From assembly GCA_963836915.1 (NCBI GenBank), contig CAWILH010000002.1:3410001-3474000 (forward strand): a stretch of 64,000 nt of DNA, given 5' to 3'. Position 1 is the stretch's first letter, and every line of letters starts with the position of its first letter. Origin of the DNA: Cryomorpha sp963836915. Lineage in GTDB: Bacteria; Bacteroidota; Bacteroidia; Flavobacteriales_D; Cryomorphaceae. The position numbers and the translations under genes were made by a program. Of this stretch, positions 1-8,257 are shown one piece after another. The notes below the pieces were generated by a model, which was not told the DNA's origin, searched no databases, and saw only the letters and a program-made list of their open reading frames with translations.

Positions 1-1240
1 AAGCCGGATAGAAGAGTATAAATTCTTTGATGCCATTGCTTTAATTGACAGCTATTCTGAAAAGGCCGACCGTACCACCCCTCAAGCCGAAATAGAGCAT
101 CTCCATACGATGGCCGAGCGCGCGATCAAAATGGTGAAAGCCCCAATGCCGGTGCGTATTAAGAACTTGGGAACTAGCGTAAATACTGCATTGCATGACT
201 ACGCTCCAGTATGGGACAGCCATGGCGAAAATATATATTTTACGTCGCGCCGACGCTATGATGACGAGAGCCAGAAAGATATATCAGAGCAGTACGATGA
301 AAATATTTACTTCGTTGATTTAAATTCGGATCCGCTAAAAGCACATGCTGCCGAAGCACCGCTGAACACCCGAACCAATGATGCAGCGGTAGCGTGCTCT
401 CCAGATGGTAAGTCTCTCATCATATTCAGAACCAGTAAAGATGGCTTCTCTGGCGATTTATATATCACCGAAAAGAAGCTCTACGTTTGGGCCGATGTTG
501 AAAAACTTGATCAATCTGTAAATAGTAAATACCAAGAAGCCAGCGCCTGCTTTGGCGATCAAGACGGGAGCATATTATTTTTCTCAAGCGATAGGCCAGG
601 GGGCTTTGGTGGGAAAGACATCTACCGCGTGCGCCGCCTGCCCAATGGGACATGGGGCGAAGCAGAGAATCTGGGCGAGGAAATAAACACAAGTTTTGAT
701 GAAGACGCCCCTTTTATCGCCGCAGATGGAGCCCTTTATTTTTCATCAAAGGGACACGAGAACATGGGCGGTTTTGATATTTTTTGCTCCACACTAAAGG
801 ACGAGGGTTTTGAATCACCACGGAATATTGGATACCCCATAAATACTCCGGGCGACGATATCTTTTTTGTACTCGACGCTACCGGAAAAATGGCTTATTT
901 CTCTTCTGAGCGCATGGGGGGATACGGACTTCAAGATATCTACCGCGTTGAATTTGACGATTCGAATACGATCATCTTCAAAGGTGCATTGGTCAATTCA
1001 TTTGAAGGTAACCTAGGAGCAGCCACCGTAACATTATTAAATGAAGATGATGGAAGCGTAGAAGGGTTGTACCAGACCGATCCAGCACTTGGTACCTTCA
1101 TAATGGCTCTGAATACCAATAAGAAATATACTTTTTTGGTAGAAGCAGATGGATATAAAACCTTAGAGAAATCGGTGTACTACGGTGCCGAACTTGATGG
1201 GGTGAAAGAAGTGAGCGAAGAGCTCACTCTAATGAAATAG
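1..1240 (+). CDS. PD40 (WD40-like) beta-propeller repeat protein, 5' partial
   Basis: The reading frame is open from base 2 with no stop before the first ATG at 110, so the gene starts outside the window. The visible part carries PD40-type repeats, with motifs such as APVWDSHGENIYFTSRR, ILFFSSDRPGGFGGKDIY and ALYFSSKGHENMGGFDIF, and ends in a small beta domain resembling a carboxypeptidase-regulatory-like fold (roughly the last 85 residues). Proteins of this kind in Bacteroidota are usually periplasmic or outer-membrane partners of the type IX secretion apparatus (PorE-like) and often end in an OmpA domain; none is present here. The porP/sprF gene follows after 3 bases, so the two are probably co-transcribed. 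Family is confident, exact role is inferred. Confidence 0.8.
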   Translation, partial: SRIEEYKFFDAIALIDSYSEKADRTTPQAEIEHLHTMAERAIKMVKAPMPVRIKNLGTSVNTALHDYAPVWDSHGENIYFTSRRRYDDESQKDISEQYDENIYFVDLNSDPLKAHAAEAPLNTRTNDAAVACSPDGKSLIIFRTSKDGFSGDLYITEKKLYVWADVEKLDQSVNSKYQEASACFGDQDGSILFFSSDRPGGFGGKDIYRVRRLPNGTWGEAENLGEEINTSFDEDAPFIAADGALYFSSKGHENMGGFDIFCSTLKDEGFESPRNIGYPINTPGDDIFFVLDATGKMAYFSSERMGGYGLQDIYRVEFDDSNTIIFKGALVNSFEGNLGAATVTLLNEDDGSVEGLYQTDPALGTFIMALNTNKKYTFLVEADGYKTLEKSVYYGAELDGVKEVSEELTLMK

Positions 1241-1243
1241 CCT

Positions 1244-2269
1244 ATGAAAAAAAGTCTTAAGATATTTTTTCTGGTAGTGGTGATCGGGAGTTTTATGAGT
1301 TCTAATCTAAAAGCTCAAGATCAGCAATTTACCCAGTTTTATGCAAGCCCCATATTGCTAAATCCGGCTATGGCGGGTACGAGCGTACAGAGTAGGGTGG
1401 CCATGAGCTACCGCAACCAATGGGCAGCCCTGCCTAAAGCTTTTGTGTCTTATAATGTGAGCTATGACCAATTCATCTCTCAGGTAAAGAGCGGTATAGG
1501 GGTTACAGTGCGGCATGATAGGGCTGGTACTGGAGGGCTAAGTTATACGGCTGCATCACTTCAATATGCTTACGAAATCAACATCACCCGAAAGATAAGC
1601 ATCAGGCCTGCGCTCAGCGTGGGTTTTGGATCTACGTATCTAGATGTAGACCGACTTACTTTTAGCGACCAGTTAGCGCGGGAGGATGATGGTGCATCGA
1701 CCCTTGACCCCGATAGAGCGCGATTCGTTCAAAAGCCCGTAAACTACCCGGATTTTGGAGCAGGTGTGGTGCTCTATTCAGAGAAATTCTGGGTTGGTGG
1801 AGCGGTAAAACACATCAATGAGCCAGTACAATCTGTAACGGGTGGAGAAACTACCCTACCAAAAAAGGTCAACGTGCATGGTGGGTTGCGCCTAAAGCTC
1901 AATGATCTGAGTGCCTTTAGTGGTCGCCAGTACATCGTGCCTGCATTTAATTATCAATCTCAAGGTAGCTTTGATCAATTGGATCTTGGTTTCTATTACG
2001 AGTATGCACCGATGACCATTGGACTATGGTACAGGGGGCTACCCCTATTAAAAAGTAATGAATACGATTATCTAAACCATGATGCGCTGGCAGTCTTAAT
2101 AGGCTATGAGATCAATAACATGAAAATCGGTTATAGCTACGATCTCACCATTTCAAAGCTTGGAGCCAATAGCGCAGGTAGCCACGAAATAAGTTGGGTG
2201 ATGGAGTGGGCGAGTAAGCGAAATAAAAAGCGAAATAAGCGTCGCGTAATGCCCTGCGCAAAGTTTTAG
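1244..2269 (+). CDS. PorP/SprF family type IX secretion system membrane protein
   Basis: The 341-residue product has a signal peptide (hydrophobic residues about 7-20, ending SNLKAQ) and the family-defining start of the mature protein, QDQQFTQFYASPILLNPAMAG. The rest is an outer-membrane beta-barrel pattern, with motifs such as SYRNQWAALP and GIGVTVRHDRAGTGGLSY. PorP/SprF proteins sit in the outer membrane and support secretion or surface attachment of type IX cargo, often encoded beside the cargo or a PD40/OmpA partner. The gene is 3 bases downstream of the PD40 gene. The C-terminus is very basic (KRNKKRNKRR), which is slightly unusual for a barrel end. Confidence 0.92.
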   Translation: MKKSLKIFFLVVVIGSFMSSNLKAQDQQFTQFYASPILLNPAMAGTSVQSRVAMSYRNQWAALPKAFVSYNVSYDQFISQVKSGIGVTVRHDRAGTGGLSYTAASLQYAYEINITRKISIRPALSVGFGSTYLDVDRLTFSDQLAREDDGASTLDPDRARFVQKPVNYPDFGAGVVLYSEKFWVGGAVKHINEPVQSVTGGETTLPKKVNVHGGLRLKLNDLSAFSGRQYIVPAFNYQSQGSFDQLDLGFYYEYAPMTIGLWYRGLPLLKSNEYDYLNHDALAVLIGYEINNMKIGYSYDLTISKLGANSAGSHEISWVMEWASKRNKKRNKRRVMPCAKF

Positions 2270-2306
2270 AATAATACCGGGCAGCCTGCGTTTTATTTCG
2301 CAATGT

Positions 2307-2337
2307 GTTGTGTACAAATAAGGTTTAAATAACTTTG
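2307..2337 (+). promoter_or_regulatory. Bacteroidota-type promoter for the SiaB-like gene
   Basis: GTTG at 2307-2310, a 19-base spacer, and TAACTTTG at 2330-2337 match the Bacteroidota sigma consensus TTTG-N19-21-TAnnTTTG with one mismatch in the -33 box. Transcription would start near 2344, which supports ATG 2377 as the start of the downstream gene. Confidence 0.5.
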
Positions 2338-2376
2338 GCGATTTTATTACTTTATTATCAGCCAAAACTTTCGCAA

Positions 2377-2970
2377 ATGATTGTCGATTCTGCAGCTTTA
2401 ATTAGATTCTATGAGCGCGTAGAGCAAAGCTGTGCCGATATAAAAGCCGATGCCGGTGCGGAACTACTTATGAATTTTTCGGGAGAGTTTGATGAAGGGT
2501 ACGCTTCTGCCATTTCTGCAAAATTAGAAAATATCATCGAAGAGCGCGTTGATGACAAGCAAGCCCGAAAACGGTTTTACAGTGTGTATGTAGAAGCGGT
2601 GCAAAATATAAAGCACCACTCACCAAAGGATAGCGAAGGCCTGGTAAATGCTGGGTTCACGATATACCTTAAGGATGAAAAAATTTGTGCACGCTTTGTC
2701 AATTTGGTTAACAAGCACTCTTCTAAAAAGCTTACCAAGAGATACATGGAAGTGAACAAGATGTCTCGGGAAGCTTTGAAAAAGCTTTATATGGATACGA
2801 TGACCAATGGCGAACTATCAGAAAGGGGCGGCGCCGGACTTGGGATTATTACCATTGTACTGCGATCGCAGAATCCGAGCGAGGTAAATCTCACACACCT
2901 CTCTGCTGAACTTGATATCTTTGAAAGTCTGGTGCAGGTGGATGTCCCCGAGCTTCTCAATCAAGCTTAA
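2377..2970 (+). CDS. SiaB family protein kinase
   Basis: The product (about 197 residues from ATG 2377) matches the SiaB-like kinase family: an N-terminal MNFSGEFDEGYASAIS segment, the helix carrying YVEAVQNIKHHS, which resembles the N-box of GHKL ATPases, and a glycine-rich GGAGLGIITI segment like the G-box. SiaB is known from Pseudomonas as a kinase acting on a partner protein in a threonine phosphorylation switch that controls biofilm; Bacteroidota members are uncharacterised. The frame is open from TTG 2335, but that codon precedes the predicted transcription start, so 2377 is preferred. It ends one base into the next gene. Confidence 0.82.
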   Translation: MIVDSAALIRFYERVEQSCADIKADAGAELLMNFSGEFDEGYASAISAKLENIIEERVDDKQARKRFYSVYVEAVQNIKHHSPKDSEGLVNAGFTIYLKDEKICARFVNLVNKHSSKKLTKRYMEVNKMSREALKKLYMDTMTNGELSERGGAGLGIITIVLRSQNPSEVNLTHLSAELDIFESLVQVDVPELLNQA

Positions 2971-3672
2971 TGTGCACCGTTACTTATGTGCCACTTGCAG
3001 CAGGAAGCATAATTACAGCCAATAGAGATGAAAGTCCGCTGCGCAATGCCGGCAACCTCACATCTTATCAAAATCAATCTGGAACTGAATATTTAATAGC
3101 CAAGGAACCCGTGCATGGGGGTACCAATATCGCCTTCGGGCGCGATTACCGCACGGCAGTGCTTTTAAATGGTGCTTTCGAGCGGCATCAGATTGGTGGT
3201 TGGAGCGGAATAAGCCGAGGGCTTGTGGTGCTGGACAGCCTTAACTATCCCGATCTTTTTACATTTGCGGAAGCCTACGATTTTAAGGGAATAGAACCTT
3301 TTACGCTCATTCATTTTAGCGACCGCATCCAAGAAATACGCTGGAATGGAACGCTGATCTTCAAAAAGTCATTTGACGGAAAGTCGCCAAAAATCTGGGC
3401 GTCGGCGCAACTTTATGCGCACCGAAGCTATCAATAACCGGAAAATTTGGTTCGACGATGTTGTGACCTCGGGGCATCCCGATGCCGAAGCCCTTGCTTT
3501 GTTTCACCGGGCAGGGGGCAACGGAGATAGGGAGAATGATATGGTGATGAACCGCCAAAATTTGGTGCGAACGGTATCGATCAGTCAAAAATATACAGAT
3601 GTGCCAAATACGGTTTTAAAACACTGGAACATGCTGGCACCTGCGGCAGGCGCACAAGTCATTCGATTTTAA
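2970..3672 (+). CDS. NRDE (TANGO2-like) family protein, frameshifted
   Basis: The N-terminal part has the diagnostic start MCTVTYVP followed by ITANRDESP, the Asn-Arg-Asp-Glu motif of the NRDE family; family function is poorly defined. The frame stops at 3437, but the C-terminal part (NNRKIWFDDVV through HWNMLAPAAGAQVIRF) continues in another frame to 3672. Skipping one base near 3417 joins SAQLY to RTEAINNRKIWF without gap, so one inserted base (or two lost ones) explains the break. It may be a sequence error or a recent inactivating mutation. The start overlaps the last base of the SiaB-like gene. The gene meets map tail to tail. Confidence 0.8.
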
Positions 3673-4487
3673 TTGGCCAGCACGGCGCTTTCGATGCGGT
3701 AGGGGTTCATCCCCAATTTTTCTAGTGCGTCTTCCACATAACGGAAGGTAGAAAGTAGTTCTGGATTGCCACCTACTATTGCCACATCATGCTCAAAATG
3801 AGCGGAGTATTTCTTGTCGGCAGTTATAATAGTCCATTCATCTTCAAGCATTAAAATATCCTTGGTACCCAAATTTACCATAGGCTCGATGGCAATGACC
3901 ATGCCTTCTACCAGTTTTTTTCCGCGGCCACGCTTGCCGTAATTCGGGACTTGCGGATCTTCGTGCATCGATTTTCCAAGGCCGTGCCCCACGAGTTCGC
4001 GTACGATGCCGAAGCCGTTTTTTTCGCAGTAATTCTGAATTGCAAACCCAATATCACCCACTCGGTTTCCAGCGCGGGTCTGCTCTATGCCCAGATAGAG
4101 ACTTTCTTTGGTCACCTTGATAAGTTTTTCTACTTCTGCACTAATCTCGCCAACGGCAAAAGTATATGCGTGGTCACCGTAATACCCATTTTTGACGGCT
4201 CCGCAATCTACCGAAACGATATCTCCTTCTTCTAGCGGTACATCTCCAGGTATACCATGCACCACGGCTTCATTTACCGATATGCAAAGTGAGTTGGGGA
4301 AGCCACCAAAACCCAGAAATCCTGGCTCGGCGCCTTGGTCTTTTATATATTCGTAAGCAAGTTGATCAAGGCTCAACGGGGTCACTCCCGGCAAAATTTT
4401 TTCTGCGATGAGCCCCAGGGTTTTCGATACGATGAGCGCACTGATGCGCATCAGCTCTATTTCTTCTTTTGTTTTGATTTTGACCAT
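3669..4487 (-). CDS. map: Type I methionine aminopeptidase
   Basis: This cytosolic metallopeptidase removes the initiator methionine from new proteins. All five metal ligands of the family are seen in order: Asp in IVSVDCGAV, Asp in YYGDHAYTF, His in ELVGHGLGKS, Glu in AIEPMVN and Glu in HFEHDVAI. The 272-residue length fits a type I enzyme plus a roughly 20-residue C-terminal extension (EKLGMNPYRIESAVLAN). The start overlaps the end of the upstream HAD gene by about 31 bases, so the two are probably co-expressed. Confidence 0.96.
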   Translation of the reverse strand: MVKIKTKEEIELMRISALIVSKTLGLIAEKILPGVTPLSLDQLAYEYIKDQGAEPGFLGFGGFPNSLCISVNEAVVHGIPGDVPLEEGDIVSVDCGAVKNGYYGDHAYTFAVGEISAEVEKLIKVTKESLYLGIEQTRAGNRVGDIGFAIQNYCEKNGFGIVRELVGHGLGKSMHEDPQVPNYGKRGRGKKLVEGMVIAIEPMVNLGTKDILMLEDEWTIITADKKYSAHFEHDVAIVGGNPELLSTFRYVEDALEKLGMNPYRIESAVLAN

Positions 4488-4933
4488 GACAAATTATTCA
4501 TTTTACTCAAGAGCGACTTTTTTTCGCCTTTGTTATGGTGGGCTTTTTCGTTTTTCAGCTGATGGTTGAAGTCGCCATCGTCGGGATGCAAGATTTGAAA
4601 TATTTCTCCCCAACCGAGAAATCCGCCCACATTGCGGTCGTCAATGAATAGGTCGGCATTGATCTTCCGGCTTACATTTTTATCAAGCACTTCTTCCGGG
4701 TAGCTAGCATTCACGGCATAAAACCGAATGCCCTTCTGCTCGCAAAAGTCTACGGCATCTTCCAGATACTTGCCTGCTCGGTAGGTCCAGAGTATTAATT
4801 TATGCCCTTTTTTTTCCAACTCCTTGAGCGTATCAAACGCAAAAAGCATCTCTGCGCCGATCTCTGGGTACGCATGCTCTACGATGGTACCATCAAAATC
4901 TACAGCGATTACAAGGCTATCTTCCGAAATCAT
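4457..4933 (-). CDS. BT0820-like HAD-superfamily hydrolase
   Basis: The 158-residue protein starts with the HAD motif I in VIAVDFDGTIVEH (two Asp separated by Phe), has motif II-like ILWTYRAGKYL, and the acidic motif LFIDDRNVGGFLGW near residue 95. This pattern fits the small BT0820-type HAD family common in Bacteroidota; the physiological substrate is not known. A lysine-rich tail of about 30 residues (KSKQKKK at the end) lies beyond the core and overlaps the start of map. Confidence 0.85.
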   Translation of the reverse strand: MISEDSLVIAVDFDGTIVEHAYPEIGAEMLFAFDTLKELEKKGHKLILWTYRAGKYLEDAVDFCEQKGIRFYAVNASYPEEVLDKNVSRKINADLFIDDRNVGGFLGWGEIFQILHPDDGDFNHQLKNEKAHHNKGEKKSLLSKMNNLSWSKSKQKKK

Positions 4934-4957
4934 TAAATGACGATGCTAAATAAGCCA

Positions 4958-4965
4958 CAAAAATA
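4958..4965 (-). promoter_or_regulatory. Candidate -7 promoter element upstream of the HAD-map operon
   Basis: TATTTTTG on the minus strand fits TAnnTTTG and lies 25 bases before the HAD start codon. No clear -33 TTTG is found at the expected distance, so this is a weak call. Confidence 0.3.
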
Positions 4966-5004
4966 TGAAATTTAAACGGCGGCACCTGAAAGTGGCCTTG
5001 ATGC

Positions 5005-6210
5005 TTAATCTTGAAGCACCGTAAATTCTACCCTGCGATTTTTGGCGCGACCATTATCTGTATTATTAGTCGCTATGGGTTTGGTGCTTCCGTATCCTTT
5101 GGAGCTCACTCTTTCGGGTTCTACCTTTTCATCCAAGAGATAGTCTGCCACGCTCTTGGCTCGGGCGGAGCTCAATTTTTGATTATAATCATTGGTACCC
5201 ATAGCGTCGGTATGGCCGCCTATCTCGATATGGAGATGGGGGTAATCGCTGAGTATGTCTACCAGTTTTTCGAGCTCGGTCTTAGACTCAGGTAGGAGTG
5301 TGGCCTTGTCAAACTCGAAGAAGATATTGGCAAGCGTGATCGTATTTCCCACGCGGTAGTTGATGCTATCCAGCTTGATTTCGGTGGTCGAGATTGTTTT
5401 GGCCTTGGCCAGAATTACCTTCGGGCGCGGTGGTGTGCTTGATCTCGGCTCTGGCGTGAGCGCTTCTTCTGGGCCGGCCCTCCGCACGAGTACATCATCT
5501 ATATAATAATATGCGCCGCCTTCGCCATCGGGAAAATCAGTGGTGGCGGTAGCATCATCTTGATAGAAATTCCCGATCAATAAGTAATGCATATCTTCTT
5601 GAGCTTCAAATACTCCTGAGATTTTCTTCCAACTGTTCCAACGGGATTTCACTATCTCATCTTCATTTATCTGGGGGGTAATAACCACCGGCATACGGTC
5701 TCTGGTGATAATGGCAGAGTCGGTAAAGAGCATCCCCAGATTATTACTGGCTCGATCTGATTTTACCGCGCGGCTCGCATAAAACTCCGCGTAGTAGCGC
5801 TCCCCTTTTTTCAGGCTTGTATCGAGCCTTACCATGAGGTATTCATGCCAGAAGGTTTCCGTGCCGCCCTTGCCATAGGTTTTAATACCGGCCATATTAT
5901 CTCCATTTCGCGGGCCTTGCTTGCCAGAGCTGTGCTTGGTGGGGTTAGACCAACAGTTGGGCTTGAGTCTAAGACTTAATATATCGGGAGTAGTCTCCGT
6001 GGGGGAGTCCCAAGATGCTATTGCTTCCATATATTTTCTTCCGTTCTGGTTCCAGCCGCAATACGTGCGCGACAGGTTTTCGAAACCACTATTGGGCACA
6101 TAGTTGGCGTAGGCCCTCGTTTCAATAAAATTTTCCAAGATTTGGGCCGATGCTGTTTTTGACAGCGCGAGGTTGATCAAGAGGATACTAAGCAGGTAGA
6201 CGAATTTCAT
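5005..6210 (-). CDS. OmpA-family outer-membrane protein
   Basis: The 401-residue product has a signal peptide (about residues 1-22, ending TASAQ), a central beta-rich region of about 220 residues containing WDSPTETTPD and YYIDDVLVRR, and a C-terminal OmpA-like peptidoglycan-binding domain from about residue 280 (FEFDKATLLPES, HIEIGGHTDAMGTNDYN, LSSARAKSVADYL, RRVEFTVL). The middle region resembles carbohydrate-binding jelly-roll segments found in Bacteroidota surface proteins; that is inferred only from pattern. It likely anchors to peptidoglycan from the outer membrane. It is divergent from the capsule export operon that starts at 6386, whose first gene is also an OmpA-family protein. Confidence 0.88.
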   Translation of the reverse strand: MKFVYLLSILLINLALSKTASAQILENFIETRAYANYVPNSGFENLSRTYCGWNQNGRKYMEAIASWDSPTETTPDILSLRLKPNCWSNPTKHSSGKQGPRNGDNMAGIKTYGKGGTETFWHEYLMVRLDTSLKKGERYYAEFYASRAVKSDRASNNLGMLFTDSAIITRDRMPVVITPQINEDEIVKSRWNSWKKISGVFEAQEDMHYLLIGNFYQDDATATTDFPDGEGGAYYYIDDVLVRRAGPEEALTPEPRSSTPPRPKVILAKAKTISTTEIKLDSINYRVGNTITLANIFFEFDKATLLPESKTELEKLVDILSDYPHLHIEIGGHTDAMGTNDYNQKLSSARAKSVADYLLDEKVEPERVSSKGYGSTKPIATNNTDNGRAKNRRVEFTVLQD

Positions 6211-6244
6211 AAGTTTTCCACAAAAGTTCAGTTTAGCAAGAGAT

Positions 6245-6252
6245 CAAAATTA
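6245..6252 (-). promoter_or_regulatory. Candidate -7 promoter element for the minus-strand OmpA gene
   Basis: TAATTTTG on the minus strand matches TAnnTTTG, 34 bases upstream of the start codon at 6210. No good -33 box was seen. Confidence 0.3.
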
Positions 6253-6385
6253 ATGGAGTCGCACGTCATTACAGGTATTGGCCGAATATTCTTTCATCAG
6301 CAGACTGTGGATAATGACCAGCTGCGCCAACGAGCGCAAGCAGCCGTGGGGTTTATATTTGCCTACCCAGAGCCAGAATACGATC

Positions 6386-7513
6386 ATGTTTCGGATTTTA
6401 AAATTTATATTCCTGCCTTTTTTCTTTTTCGCCTGGAGCGCTGACGTGCTGTATGCACAAGAAGCAGAGCCGTTTTCATGTTTCTCGGCTCAAGAAATTC
6501 ACTTTCCTATCGACAACAATGATTTCTCAAAAAGTAAAGTCTTAAAAGGGGATAAATCGTACAATGCGATGTATTACCTCTATGAAGATAAACGCTCCTT
6601 TTGGTATAAATTTATTGCCGATCGGGATATAACCATCAATTTTTCCGTGAGTCCGACCAACGATAATGACAGCTATCGCGCCGTGGTTTTTGATTATGGA
6701 AGCCCAGATTTTTGTGAGCGTCTGATAGGGGATGGGCTGCAACCGGTCAAACTTCAAAGGCAACCCATTATTTTAGGAAACGGACAGATTATTTATAAAA
6801 ATCAAGCCAATTTAGCCAAAGGTGATACGCTTTACGTATCGGTATTGAGTTTGAATTTGGATGATTGTGGCCACTTTTTATATTTGGAATCCGAAGGGCA
6901 GAGCATCTCTTTCAACGCTATCCACCAGCCATGTTATAATTTTGATTACCTCGAAATACCTGATTTTAGTACGGCCAGAAAGATGGGGCCAGATGTCGAA
7001 ATGGATTTTGATCGGGTGCGCAACGAGAAGAAATTCTCAGAAGAGGGCACTGTGGTTTTTGATGCCCTTAAAACGATTGAAATCCAGAGTAAGGAAGATG
7101 ATTTTATTTCGGTCGGGGACAAGCTGGTGCTCAATGAAGTATTCTTTTACAGCAATACCTACGCCTTTAAACCAGATGCTGATCTAGAGCTAGACCAGTT
7201 GGTAGATTTCCTTTTGGCAAATGCCACAGTAGAGATAGAAGTGCAAGGTCATTCGGCCAATAGCACGGCCGAGATACGGCCTGATCCGAACTTTAAATCG
7301 CAAGGAAAGGCTTGGAATTTTAAGGGGTCGGCATTTCAACTCAGTGAGAAACGCGCAGAAGCGGTGCGAAATTATTTGATAGATAAAGGGATTTCTAAAA
7401 AACGGCTTACGGCAAAAGGGTACGGCGATAGCCAAAAACGGGTGAAGGACGCCACATCTTTTGAAGACTTTGAGAAGAATATGCGGGTCGAAGCCTTAGT
7501 AATTAAGCAATGA
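6386..7513 (+). CDS. OmpA-family protein at the head of the exopolysaccharide export operon
   Basis: ATG 6386 is chosen because it begins a signal peptide (MFRILKFIFLPFFFF, cut after VLYAQ); the frame is open from 6278 but those residues are not signal-like. The mature protein has a beta-rich N-terminal region of about 230 residues and a C-terminal OmpA-like domain (EVFFYSNTYAFKPDADLELD, VEIEVQGHSANS, LSEKRAEAVRNYL, RLTAKGYGDS). Its stop overlaps the ATG of the next gene as ATGA, so it is translationally coupled to the Wza-like exporter. The likely role is to fix the export machinery to peptidoglycan, an inference from the domain and the coupling. Confidence 0.86.
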   Translation: MFRILKFIFLPFFFFAWSADVLYAQEAEPFSCFSAQEIHFPIDNNDFSKSKVLKGDKSYNAMYYLYEDKRSFWYKFIADRDITINFSVSPTNDNDSYRAVVFDYGSPDFCERLIGDGLQPVKLQRQPIILGNGQIIYKNQANLAKGDTLYVSVLSLNLDDCGHFLYLESEGQSISFNAIHQPCYNFDYLEIPDFSTARKMGPDVEMDFDRVRNEKKFSEEGTVVFDALKTIEIQSKEDDFISVGDKLVLNEVFFYSNTYAFKPDADLELDQLVDFLLANATVEIEVQGHSANSTAEIRPDPNFKSQGKAWNFKGSAFQLSEKRAEAVRNYLIDKGISKKRLTAKGYGDSQKRVKDATSFEDFEKNMRVEALVIKQ

Positions 7514-8256
7514 GATTATTCATTCTTGCATTGGTTTCAACGCTATTCGCATCTTGCGTATCGCACGAGAAGGTCACTTATTTTAATACTATTTCAGATG
7601 CGAATGGAGGATCACTAAGCGTGCCGCCGCCCCCCCAAGTAGAATTCCAAAGGAGCGATATTCTGGAGATTGGCATCTCTAGCGTAAGTACCGAAGCTGC
7701 AGCCTACTTCACCCAGGCAGGCTCGGATGTAGATAAAAAGTACGCTGGAAATACCTATCAGATCGGAGCTGATGGAACGATTATTTTGCCCCTTATAGGT
7801 GCCGTAACGGTAGCCGGAAAAAAGAAGGAAGAAGTAGAAGGTATTTTGCGCGAAGCCCTTTTGGAATATTTGCAAAAACCGAGTGTAAATGTGCGCCTTG
7901 CGAGCTTCAAAATCACCATTTTGGGAGAAGTGGAGACTCCAGGCGTCTATGGAATCCCCGAAGCGCAGGTCACCATTTTTGAAGCCCTGGGAATGGCCGG
8001 CGATCTTACCATCTACGGTAAGAGAGATAATGTTTTGATCGTACGTGGCACGGGTGAGCAGAAGTCCTATCAACGCATTAGCCTGAACGATACATCGATA
8101 TTTGCATCCGAGTATTTTTACTTGCACAATGGCGATCTGCTCTACGTCGAACCATCGAAAGGAATAACGTCAAAAGACGATAATGCTTACCGTATCTTGC
8201 CACTTGTGATAAGCGCCCTGACCTTTGCCGTGGTCGTAATTGGTTTAACACAATAA
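7510..8256 (+). CDS. Wza-like polysaccharide export lipoprotein
   Basis: The 248-residue product begins with a lipoprotein signal (LVSTLFASC, lipid Cys about residue 16). Next come the polysaccharide export domain (FQRSDILEIGISS, YQIGADGTIILPLIGAV) and one SLBB-type domain (FKITILGEVETPGVYGIP, GDLLYVEPSKG). A C-terminal hydrophobic helix (PLVISALTFAVVVIGL) follows, as in many Bacteroidota homologues. It is expected to form the outer-membrane channel for the polymer together with the Wzc-like protein encoded one base downstream. It is about 130 residues shorter than E. coli Wza. Confidence 0.93.
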   Translation: MRLFILALVSTLFASCVSHEKVTYFNTISDANGGSLSVPPPPQVEFQRSDILEIGISSVSTEAAAYFTQAGSDVDKKYAGNTYQIGADGTIILPLIGAVTVAGKKKEEVEGILREALLEYLQKPSVNVRLASFKITILGEVETPGVYGIPEAQVTIFEALGMAGDLTIYGKRDNVLIVRGTGEQKSYQRISLNDTSIFASEYFYLHNGDLLYVEPSKGITSKDDNAYRILPLVISALTFAVVVIGLTQ

Positions 8257-8257
8257 T

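Noticed and set aside
2970..3672. Programmed frameshifting in the NRDE gene.
   Set aside because: No slippery sequence or stimulatory structure is evident at the break.
6278..6385. Longer start for the OmpA-like protein at 6386.
   Set aside because: Residues before the methionine at 6386 are not signal-like and would mask the signal peptide.
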